From NCBI GenBank assembly GCA_025403435.1, contig JAJQZP010000042.1, positions 713,302-777,301 of the forward strand: 64,000 nt of DNA, written 5' to 3'. The position numbers and the translations under genes were made by a program. The notes below the pieces were generated by a model, which had not been told where the DNA came from, ran no database searches, and was given only the letters and a program-made list of their open reading frames with translations. Origin of the DNA: Artocarpus heterophyllus (lineage: Eukaryota > Streptophyta > Magnoliopsida > Rosales > Moraceae). Every line of letters starts with the position of its first letter. The stretch's first letter is position 1. Below, in pieces: positions 1 through 11,027 of this stretch.

Positions 1-2334
1 AGCAAGCCATGTTTGCTTGAATATGAACTTATTGACCCGTTCAGCCCAAGGCTATAGTCCAAGGGGTTGGCCTTGACATGGTTCGACTCAAATTTTGGTG
101 CGAGTGTCATCATGTTGAAGATGCTTTCAATAGTATTACGACTATCTAATTTTTAATGGAGACAAGTTTAGAAACTCTAAGTTCATTTAGCCAAAGGGCA
201 AGACCAAAATGGACCACGTGACAGATTTTTAAACTATTTTCAAGAACACCAGAGATAAATGTGACACTTTAAAGAAACACAAGGAATATTTTTAGATATT
301 TTTCCATAGGAAGGATCAAAATGATATTTTGATTAAATACAGAGAGTTTCCATAATAACTTTTGGTAATACATATGCTCATAAGTGTATTGTTACACTAG
401 TTATTTCAATTTGATAAATAAGGTAGTGCATGGCGTATAATTTTATATGGTGAAGTGGACGTGTAAGATCATCACCTAAAATTTCTTCTAGTTCAATAAT
501 TTGATGGAGTTGTATTAAGACATGATAAAACAATTCGAGTGGACAAATATTAATGGACATGTATTCAAACTATCTCCAATGTAAATGTTAATACCAATGT
601 TATACTTGCCACAAAAAAATATAAAAATAATATATTTGATGTGTTATTTTATTGAGAAAATGCTATGGTGGAGCGTACAAAAATCCTCCACTAATGGAGA
701 ATTTTTGTTAGGGCCATTAAACCTTGATCCAATAGCTATGAACAAGCCTTTCCATAAAAACAAAGATGAAGACCACTACACTAGATTACACTGATCTTTT
801 AAAATTTCATAATTATAATATTACCCTAAATTTTATAAAAAATTAATTTTGTTTAATTAAGTCGTAGCCATAGATCTAATTAATTTTGATCTTGACCTTA
901 ACTCAACCTAACCCTAACATTAGATCAGATTTATGAGTTTGTAGCCCTAGTGTTCTTAGAGCAGCCTCCAAGCACCACTAGCCCCCCACTCTCATCGTTC
1001 TCCTTCACCCTCACTGCAGCCCAGCCTCCCACCAAAGATCCACAACACCCCACCCTCGTATGCACGTCAGACCTCCGTGTGGTCTCAATTGTAGCATCAT
1101 CCCTACGAGATGAACCAATATCATTGCCCTTTCTTTTTTATTTTAATCCTTATTTTGGGTATTTGAATTACATTGCTTATTAATGATTAACATCTTGATA
1201 AAAGTAAAGATTCATATTTTGAAGTTATACTACAGTCAAATTCCAACGAGATTTGTCTCCCATTTCCTTGACAAGGTGTTTTGTAATTTATGTATAGACA
1301 TCCGAATGAATAATAAATACACTAATCACGGTTTATGTTTGGTGATTGAAGAAATATCTTTTTTTTTTTTGAGTGAACAAATTTCTTTGTTTTAATTGAA
1401 AGTAATGGAGCTTGAGTGAGGTGGAACTGATCTTCAGCTTATTAGTTAGGGAGGGGTTTGTTTTGGATTTGTGGTTGAGGAGGGAGAGAGTAAAGGAGAT
1501 AGGACTTGGGTTTTACTTTTGTTTTTGCTTCTTCTTTTTTTTTCAATTTTTTGGCTTGGTTGTATAGGAGATTTGTGGAATATAACACATTTTCGTAAAT
1601 ATTTAAAGTATGGTGTGAGAAATTGAATTTAAATAAAATAGGTTGATTGTTTTTATAACTGTTTTTATTGTGTTTAGGTTAGTATCTAATGTAAGAGAGA
1701 CTATAACACTTTTGGTGTTGCCTTGTTTTTGACCATTAATCTAATTAATGAACTACATCTAACCCTTGGATTATTCCCGGCCGAAAAAGAATAATAACAT
1801 TCTCCACCATAAACCTCCCCTATTTTATTTTATGCTCCAGTAAATAATGACATTTAAAATGTCATATTTGTCTTTTGTCATAATTGCTAAACATTAAAAC
1901 TTGTAAAAGTAATCTTTTAATATTAAAATAATTAAAGAGTAAAAATGTTGTAACTATTAAAGCAAAAAAGTCTACCTATCAACCAATGAAAGAAGGTATT
2001 TTTTTACACTTAAATGTTAAATTGTCTTCGGCACATCAATTTACTATTGTCTAATGCTCTAAGTGCATTAATATACAAAATATGCATTTATATCCGTTCA
2101 AGTTAGATCTTCACCCTCGTTAACAATACAATTGGTCGTTTTTGTTTAAAAAAAAAAAATCAACAATTTGGCAAACACAATTAAATGGTAGCCCATTACC
2201 CTCTATTAACACCATCTAAAACAATTTTAACGGTTCATATAAAGAAAGGAAGGACGGTCCTATTGTTGGAGGAATTAAGTCCCCGAATCCTTCCTTGAGA
2301 TATTATCGTTTCATATCTCCCCACATAATAAGAA
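1..2334. other. Gene-free AT-rich intergenic stretch
   Basis: No reading frame here resembles a protein I know. The stretch is AT-rich with scattered homopolymers. A short C-rich patch (about 955-1100) can be read as a Ser/Pro/Thr-rich peptide, but it has no motif and no splice-consistent continuation, so I do not call it a gene. Confidence 0.5.
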
Positions 2335-2560
2335 ATTGCATCAAATAACATAATTTTAATTATTAGTGTAAATAAATAATACACTTTTTAAAATATTTAA
2401 GTATTTAACAATTTTAAAATTAAGAAATTTTTAAACACTTGAATTTTTAATTTTACCCATTTCTTCTTCTTCTCATTTTTATTTTTCATTCTTTCTTTCT
2501 CTCTCCTCTCTCTAGTTCATGGAACTCTCTTTCTTTTGCCAATTCTTTTTGTCTCTCTCT
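2335..2560 (+). repeat. Left arm of long inverted repeat
   Basis: Similar, by eye, to the reverse complement of the arm near 5930-6147. The best-matched part is the outer ~130 bp. The inner part is a CT-rich tract with many ctctctc and ttcttc runs. Confidence 0.5.
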
Positions 2561-4484
2561 CCTTTCTCTCTTTCCTTCGTCGTCTCCTTTGTTCTCTCTC
2601 TTCTTCGCCAATTCTCTCTCTTCTCTCTCTTCTTGCCCTCTCTCTCCTTCATCGGTTGCTTCATAGTATTTGCCGATTATTTACAATGCAAATTGTGCGG
2701 CAAATATTCATTATTTATAATCTTTTTGTGGTAAATAAGAAATTTATCACGTACTAAGATTATTTACAAAGAAAACTTATAATTTCTGTGTGACATTAAT
2801 ATACCTTATTTACAATATATGTATAGTAAACAAATTATATGTAATGACCGAAAAAATTCTAAAATTAAATATTATGACATATATTTAATTTAAGTCAGGA
2901 ATTTTTTTGAAAAAATATCATGTTTGATTTTTGTGATTAAAGATTTATGAAATTAATTTATATTTGAAAATTCTATAGTAAATATTAAAATTAAAGTTAT
3001 TAATTTTTCACGGTTGAATAATTTGGTTGATAATTTTCATCGTGATTTAAGATGAAAGAAATTTCAATTCACAAATAACTTAAGAATTCAATTTATAAGA
3101 ATTTTAAGAACAATATGGTGTTAAACAGTTTGCCGAGAAACACTTTAACACACAACAAGTCCTTAGTTGCTTATTAGCTAATACAGGAGATAAGTGAGTA
3201 ACATTTTCAGTTTAAAAAAAAAAAAGAAGAAGCTATCTAGTTTGGAAATTGATACTACTTAAAAACTATGTCATATCCTAGAAAAGTGTAGAAAAGGTTA
3301 TGCAGGAAAAGTTAAGTCCAAGTTTTGTTCAGTCTAGAGATAGTTTCAAGGTCAATAACTGTCTAATTTTGATACGTGATTAAGTTTTGACGCCGATATT
3401 GACTAATTCAGATATTAGTTTTTGCCCTGAGATTAAAGCAATATAAGAGGCTAAAAACTATGTAAACTTTGAATGTATGGAGACATAAGGACACCTAGAT
3501 CATAGTAGCATCCTTAAAATGTGGATCTTTTCATGTGAGAAGTAGCCATGCCAACACTATACTTGAATAGTGAAAGATTAAATGAGATATGACTAAAAAA
3601 AAAATCTCCATTTGAGTAGGAGTTGGCGCCACTCATTGTAAAAATATCATATTTGTATTTACTCCATTAATTCTCTTACAAGCTTAAGCAAATCTATGTT
3701 AAAAGATAAGGATCATTAGCCTAGGTATATATACATATGGGACAAAATTCATTTAGTGCTCCATTTGTTTCATTTGTCCCATTTTCTTTGCCCCTTTTTT
3801 TTGCAAAACCGTAGCCACTCTCCCATTTTCTCTAAAACTTTTCCATTTCCCATATTTACTAAAAAACCACTCAAATCAACAGAAGAAGAAGGAAGATTAA
3901 GAGAAGCACATTAGAGTTTGTTCGTCAAGGGTATATGATCTCTCCTTTCTCCTCTTTTATTTAAATTTCGTCTACTTTATGATTATTGATGATTATGGCA
4001 TGTAATTAAGCTTTTATTTGTGTGTTTAAAATGATATTGTAAATTTTAAGTTACGATTGATTAAGCTTATGCAAGTTTATGCATGTATAAATTAGGTTTA
4101 GTTTGTGGCCTAAGATCAAAAAATTCCCTGCTCAATTTGAGCGCAAAAACGAACCTTTTACGAGCCAATTTTGAGATTTTTTTCAAACATGATACTTTTT
4201 AATTTTAACGTTCAGAACAGTGGAAGAATCTTGTACAGTTTGGGAACCCATGTGTGGTATTTGAAATGTCTTCCTAGTTATATCACTAATCTTTGAGATA
4301 AGCCTCTTAAAGAATTAGAAAGCCTAGTATACTGTGATGTGTGATTTGATAAAAATTATGACTTTCGTGACCAAGTATTTTCAAAGTTCTAATTCTATGA
4401 CAGGTTTTTGGGTCATTTTTAAAAACTGCCCAAAAACTGTAAAAAAACTAGGCACCCAATATTTTGACCTAAGCGAGCTATATT

Positions 4485-4945
4485 TTTGCAAAACACGAAA
4501 GTTTTAGATTTGTATAAGATTAAAAAATTTTGTTAAAGATTTTTTTTTTTAAATTCTACCTATAAAATACTACTGCAGGCAGATTTGAGAAACTGTCGGC
4601 TTTTAATTGGTAAAGTAATGAAGTTTTTGTTTTTGAAGAAAACGACCATCAAAAAGTCCGAATCTCAATTTTTGTAAAACACAAAAATTTTAGATTTTAA
4701 CGAGACCAAAAGCTTTTGTGAAGAAATTTTTTTAAGAATCTATCTCTAAACTGGACTTTAAAATAGATTTACAAAAACAGTCGAAACATTTTATAGAAAG
4801 CTATTAGATCAATAAAGTTTATGAAAATTACCAAATACAAAAATGTTAGAGATAGAAAACAAAATTTTGAATAACACAAAAGTTCTAGATCTCGTAAAAC
4901 AAAAAACTTTCATGAAGAAAATTTTTAGAAAAACTATTTCTAATA
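4485..4945 (+). repeat. Three degenerate ~190-bp tandem units
   Basis: Units start near 4492, 4676 and 4870. Each opens with a variant of AACACAAAAGTTTTAGATTT, followed by an A-rich stretch, then TTTTGTGAAGAAAATTTTTA and ATCTATTTCTAA-like sequence. Copies are much diverged and non-coding. They lie inside the long-TIR element. Confidence 0.4.
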
Positions 4946-5579
4946 TATAGTTATACAACGACTTTTAAAACAAACCGAAAAGTACTTTTCAATACTAATT
5001 TTCGAACAAAATGTTTGTTTCGTGGTAAAATTTTAATTTATCACCAACAAAGGAATCATAGTACTCAAAAAATTATACGAGTCTACAATTTACTATATAT
5101 CAAATGTGGATGTTATTTTAAATATAAATTTTTAACATGAAACTTTATGGACACGAATATGAGTTTTTCTACAAATTTTTCCAATTTTCAAGTGAATTTT
5201 AAACAGGGTTAGAAAAAAAAAAAAAAGCCCAACATGTTAAGCCTACAACATCACAATGTCAAATACGGGCCAACACCTATATTTTTCAAAACTTGGCTCT
5301 TGGATCTAAGTTTCAACGTTTTTATGCAAGAACATCGTAAACACTGCTAGACTTAGTAGGCAATATCGGGCTTGTAAAATAAATAAGTATCTATATATAA
5401 GCCTTTATATAATCATGAGCCCAATAAAAGTAATAAAGAAAGGGTAAATGAGGCAAATAAGCCTATTAGAAAGAGAATAAAAATTTATAGCATAATTTCA
5501 TGCAACTAGAAATTAGTAGTCTAAACAAATTAAAACATAGATAGAAATCCAAAAATGGCCTGCAACTAGAACGAGCAGT

Positions 5580-5960
5580 GCTCCCTAATTGAGTTCGTCT
5601 TCACTGTCGTCGTCATCTAAGTGCATGGAAGGAGGCGCCAGAGTCACGCCAAGTGCAAGCGTCATTGCTGGAGTCGCACGAGGAACAAACACCGGAGTAG
5701 GAGGAGCGCCAAAGACTTGACCGAAATCACTCAAAGAGGAATGTTGAAGTTGTGTGAGGTGTAGGCCTTGTCGCTGGATTCGCACGAGGTGTAGGAACCT
5801 ACGCCAAAATCACATGAGGTGTAGTCATGCAGAAGCCATCACCAAAGTCATGACCACCGCTGCCATCTTGCCTAGAAATTACAGACGCCATTTCATTTTG
5901 TGCTCGCCGTCGTTATTAAGGAAAGAAAGGAAGGGAGGAGTGAAAGAGAGAAATATGTGA
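5580..5960. other. GC-richer island with repeated ACACCTCRTGYGA-like motif
   Basis: This segment is clearly less AT-rich than its surroundings. It contains three short repeats of the type CGCACGAGGTGTAGG or CACATGAGGTGTAG (near 5755-5830) and GTCGTCGTC-type runs. Both strands give short open frames of 66-68 codons without a known domain. It may be captured gene sequence within the transposon. I cannot name a parent gene. Confidence 0.3.
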
Positions 5961-6147
5961 ACTAAGAGAAAAGAGAGAGAACAATAAAGTAAGAAGAAAA
6001 AAGAAGAATAAGTGGGTGAAATTGTAAATTCAATGTTTGAAAAATATAGCCTAATTCAAAAAATGTTATTTGCTTAAATTTTTTTAAAAGTGTGCTATTT
6101 ACTTACATTAAAATTGAAAAGTATGCTATTTGATGCAATTTTCCATA
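5929..6147 (-). repeat. Right arm of long inverted repeat
   Basis: Inverted partner of the arm at 2335-2560. It ends in ATTTGATGCAATTT, the complement of the left end. Confidence 0.5.
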
Positions 6148-7289
6148 AAGAAACTTTTTAAGACTTAGCTCATGGACAACAAAATCTATTAATTATTAAT
6201 CAACTTTAACACGAATAAAGGCAATTAAAAAATTATTAAATTGTGAGGATTAAATAAATTAATTCTTGTAATAAATATGATAATTTTATGATCCTTTAAT
6301 AAAGGAAAATATGTTCCAAGAAAAGATTTCGTTCATTTACAATTATGCTAAATTAAATAGCATAAGATAAGCTAATCTTGCACTCCAATGGGTGTTTTTC
6401 TATATAGTCTTAAAGTGGAGGATAGGAAACTTTGGCGAATTAGCGATTATTGTTGCTAGAAATCAAATAAGTAGGAACCTCGCCTACAGTATGAATAATT
6501 TCTAAATAAATAATTTACATGTTTTATAAAAATTATAAATACATGTTTATCTCTAATGTTATAGTACATGATGCCATGCCATATTGTATACTCACTAATT
6601 AATCTAATAAAACTTAAGAACAAGTTAAGTTTGAGTGTTGTACCAAGCTCTCAACCTACAAGAAGGTTTATGTTTCAATAATTTAGATCAAGGAGTCGTT
6701 AGAGATCTTGTAAACCCTAACTTTTCGACGATCGTGCATAATCGGTACGAACACTTGGGCCTAATAGTTTAATAAGAAATGATCATAAATAAGTATAATC
6801 AGTACATGCATGTTTTTATTATATGTATTTTCAATTGTTTTGTGAGACGTAGTTCCTACTTGCTAAGCGAAAACCCATCCAAGTATGTCTATGTTATAGG
6901 AAGCAACCTGCCAGTAACGTTTGATAAATGGTGGTATAGCAACAAACAAATGGTGGAGATAGGAAATGGATACTGCTTATATTTTTATTCCATGTTTAGT
7001 TTTTTTTAATTAAAACCTTTTATTTAAGTATGTGTTGTGCTGTTGAAACTAGGAATGTATATTTTGGTGGTCGAGATTGTAGCTATGCAACCTTAGTTTG
7101 TATGATCTTAAGATTGATATGTTAAAACAAATGTTATAGATTTCGTTGTAACAAAAGTAAGAATAATTTAATCAAAATTATTTAGTAAGGTTATTTAAAT
7201 TGGTAATGTAAAAAAAATGGTCTACAGATTTAAGCTATTTTAATCCATATATGTTTAAGTAGTTTAAATAGCGGCTACATAACAAGGGT
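6148..7289. other. Intergenic stretch without recognisable features
   Basis: AT-rich, non-coding. A frame of 76 codons at 6779-7009 has no recognisable domain and no support from context. Confidence 0.5.
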
Positions 7290-7945
7290 CTTTACATTAT
7301 ATATCAAGTAAAAAATTTATTTACAACAAAAAGTTGCAATATGTAATAATTACAATGTACATTAGTTTTGGTATATGTGTGGTAAATAAGAATTTACTAT
7401 GTAAACAAATTATTTACAAAGAAAACTTATAATTTTTGTGTGACATTAATGTACAGCATTTACAATATATGTATGGTAAATGATTTATATACCTTGTAAA
7501 AAAATATATTAAAAAAAACTTGCAATCTGTAATGATTTTCATATACATTAGTTACGATATATGTGTGGTAAACAAATCATATACCACAGGAAAAATTTAT
7601 TTAAAACAAAAACTTGCAATGTGTGATGATTATAATACACATTAGTTATGACATCTGTGTGGTAAATAAGAAATTTACCATATAAGCAAATTATTTACAA
7701 AAAGAAAAACTTATAATTTCAGTGTGACATTAATATACGTTATTTGCGATATCTATGTGGTAAACAATGTATATACCATGTACAAAATTTATTTGCGACA
7801 AAAACTTGCAATCTATAGTGATTACAATATACATTAGTTACGATGTATGTGTGGTAAACAAATTATATACCACGTAAAAAAAATTTCTGTAACAAAACTT
7901 GCAATTTGTAATGATTACAATTTACATTAATTTTGATATATGAGA
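7290..7945 (+). repeat. Tandem array of ~90-bp units (about seven copies)
   Basis: Each unit follows the order ACTTGCAATNTGTAATGATT, ATATACATTAGTTACGATAT, GTGTGGTAAACAAATTATAT, ACCACGTAAAAAATTTAT. Two subtypes alternate: one has the CTTGCAAT core, the other a CTTATAATTTCTGTGTGACA core. The second subtype also occurs singly at about 2700-2830, inside the long-TIR element, so the two regions share a repeat family. Non-coding. Subterminal tandem repeats of this kind are common in non-autonomous DNA transposons. Confidence 0.6.
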
Positions 7946-9058
7946 GAATTACACAAGAAAAATGATATTAAGAGCTTATTAAAAAAATGACGTTTAGGCA
8001 TTTATGTCCTTGCATACAAAAAATAAATTTCATTTTAATTAAAGTGGACTATTTGCTAAATATGACCACATTTTGATCTATTCATTTTCATTCTCAATTG
8101 ATAATAGCCTAATTCCCTCTATTTCCCCTTCATAATTAGGATTTATTTTTTAATTTCATAATCAGGATTTATTAAGTTTTTAAATTTAATAATCAAGATT
8201 TATTATTATTTTTTAAAATTTCATAATCAGGATTTTTTTTTTTTTGAATTCTATAACTAGGATTTGTTAGTCTCTTTAGTAATTAGTTACACAATTTGGC
8301 TTCCACACACCGAATCCTTTTGCTTGTCCTTTTCTGTTCGGCAAAAGCAACAAATTATAAAAATTAGTCACACACTCACATCCCTATATACATTGTTTGC
8401 TCTAGAAAAAAAAAAAAAAGCATGTCCCTCTAAATCCTATAATTATAATAATAACCAATGTGTCATATATGGTCCTGATGGAGTAGCTAGGAGGAACTTT
8501 CAACGTTAATGTTAATATTAATATCAATACCAATGCATTATCACCGCTAACTGAGGCCGTAAATATGCTATTCGGCTAAATATAACCCAAAACCAAAAGA
8601 TACACGCCTTCTTTATCATACAATTATAAGATTGACTGAATTTATGCCAATAAGTTTCACTTTGTTCTTGATAAAAAAAAATCTTTCACTTATGCTTTTG
8701 TAGAGTGGAAATTAAGAAGAAGAAGATTAAGAAAATGAAAATTTTACAAGTATTTCAATCTAAACATTGGAAGTTACAATCACTGGAGTAACATAAGCCA
8801 AATAGAAGCGAAGTTCCTACTTCAATAATTAAAATAAAACATGTTTACAAACTGCTTGTTGTATCTTTAATTTTTTTGTTTTTTTCCTGAAGCTTTTATT
8901 CATATACTGACTTCATTTTGATCCCAACTTATATTAATTAATTGATGTAACAACCTTATATATGAATACCGTAAAGTTGTCATCTAAAATAGTAAACAAA
9001 ATTAATTCGCGGTCACACGAAAAAAAAAAAAAAAAGAAAGAGCAGTTTTGGTTGCTTA
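7946..9058. other. 3' flank of the NAC1-like gene, no other gene seen
   Basis: AT-rich. It contains several near-repeats of ATAATCAGGATTTATT (8100-8250) and a poly-A run (8405-8418). The part next to 9058 should hold the 3' UTR of the minus-strand NAC gene, but I see no decisive poly(A) signal. Confidence 0.4.
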
Positions 9059-10991
9059 TCAGAAGTGGGTCCAAACGTTGGTCTCCAATGTTGGTGATCC
9101 TGATCCTGATCCTGATTTGAGATTGGGATTTGTACGCTGATTAAGAAGGGCTGTTAACACCTCATTTTCACTATCACCACGTGAAAAATATGGGTCTTCT
9201 AAAACACCACTACTGCTTTGAGGCAAATTATTAATGTTGTTGGAGAAGCAGGACACTTGCTGATGATGATGATCATGTGATGAGATTATTATACGAGGAT
9301 GAGGAGCAGGCTTAGACTGCTCATCAAAGCTTATGTAATTATTATCAGCGGCATCCATCAATGCAGGGAGAGATTGAGAAATCATGTTGGAGGATGTTGC
9401 CATATGATTATTGTTCACATTCATATTGGTGGGCAATGCTTCTCTGCTTTTGTAGAACACTCTGCACAATACCCAATCTTCCTGTACAAATCAAAACGCA
9501 AATAATTCACAAATCAGCATCATATAATGTAATAATAATTAGTATAACATTATTTAGTGATGACAATTTGAGATGTTGAGTATCAAAGAAAGTGAACAAG
9601 GGTAAGTACCTTAAGAGAAGAAAGTTTGGAAGCAAGAGAAGCTTCAAGCCTGAATTCATGCATAATCCAATCGGTTTTTCTTCCTTTGGGAGCCCTGCCT
9701 TGGTAAAACACTAGCGTCTTTCTCATCCCAACGAGGGTACCGCCGCCGCCCTTCCGAAGGACGGGCCTATCTTTTCCGGTAGCTTTCCAATAGCCTGACG
9801 CAGTTGCTCGGTTCGTACGTAGTCCCGTTGCATACTTTCGATCCCTTTGGCTGTAGAAGTACCACTCTTTCCCTCCCACACATGCACTTTCTACAAACAC
9901 ATCCATCACATAAACCAATCACATTATCTTATAATTTAGAGACGACTTAAAAAACAAATAAATAAAAGCCCACAAAATAATTACAGTTATGATTACAAAA
10001 AAAAAAAAAAAAAAAAAAAAGATATCATATATTCAAATTTGCATTGCACAGTTGTAAACACTGTTAGATTTTCATCATTAAGTTCCGTTCAATTTTTATA
10101 TTAATCTTTTTTCTTTTAATATAATAATAATGTAATAGGATTGTTCAAAATTGTAAAATACCTAGAATTCTTCTTATACATATATTATATATACATATAA
10201 CATACACATTCACCAAAAGAGATAAATTTTGGGACTTAAAACTAACTTTTTTTAAAAAGGGCCTTTTTTATAAAATATTCTACATTAAAACTTAAAATTA
10301 TAAAAAAAATAATAATAATCTCTTATATCATTCAATAACAAAGCAACCAATTATGTTGAGTGAAAAAAAAAAAAAACAACCAACTAAAATTTTTTAAGAG
10401 CTCCTTTTTGGGATTGAATTAACTATTTTACTCTCCTCTTCTTCAACTGTTTGTCCTAACCAGATGTGTTTTATTTATTAGAATATTCTTTACTTATATA
10501 CACATGAACATTAAATCAACACAACACCAACACAACAACAACGAAAAAATAGTAATTATAAAACTTTAAAAGCCATAATTAGCAAGTAAATGAAAAATGA
10601 GTAAGAAAGATATAACCTAAAGATTTTATTGAGCAGAGAAGAGCAATTATAGTTTTGTGATTTTTTTTTTTTTTTGATAGAAGAGATTTTTGTTTTGAGG
10701 AATTGAAATGAAGTTTTGTGAAGAGGTAAGGGAAAGCATAACAAAGAAAGATATTTAATAAAGAAAATAGCGTTTTAGTTTTCTTTTTACTGTATAATGT
10801 AAAGCTCTTCTATGCTATAGTGCAAAAGAAATGTATGCTACAGTGTAAAGCTCTCACATACTACGGTCACAATATTTAAGTTTGAACTTTAAGTTCTAAT
10901 TTGTTCCTCAAACACTCTCATAGTATTAATTGACACCTAACTGCTATGCCAAAATAACAGTTCAAATACATAGAACAAATAGCAGACTCAA

Positions 10992-11027
<36 letters not shown>

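Larger units (their letters stand above)
2335..6147. mobile_element. Putative long-TIR (MULE-like/foldback) DNA transposon, non-autonomous
   Basis: The left end (about 2335-2470) and the reverse complement of the right end (about 6005-6147) align over roughly 130 bp. Both begin close to AAATTGCATCAAATA and share the order: ATTTTAAT, GTAAATAAAT, a CACTTTT run, then an ACCCA-type end. Both arms then run into a CT- or GA-rich tract (2480-2640; 5925-6000). No transposase frame is visible inside. The flanks look similar (cataataag on the left, ccataaag on the right) but I cannot prove a 9-bp target duplication. Long inverted termini around a non-coding filler are typical of Mutator-like elements. 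A foldback element or two unrelated inverted copies are the alternatives. Confidence 0.45.

Noticed and set aside
640..1815. Possible inverted ends (both reading TATGGTGGAG inward)
   Set aside because: Similarity does not extend beyond about 10 bp, within chance for this length of AT-rich DNA.
2519..2757. Two overlapping hydrophobic frames resembling a signal or membrane peptide
   Set aside because: They are translations of the CT-rich arm of the inverted repeat, in two frames at once.
7290..7945. Repeat array considered as CRISPR-like
   Set aside because: Units are ~90 bp, adjacent and diverged, without unique spacers, in a plant nuclear context.
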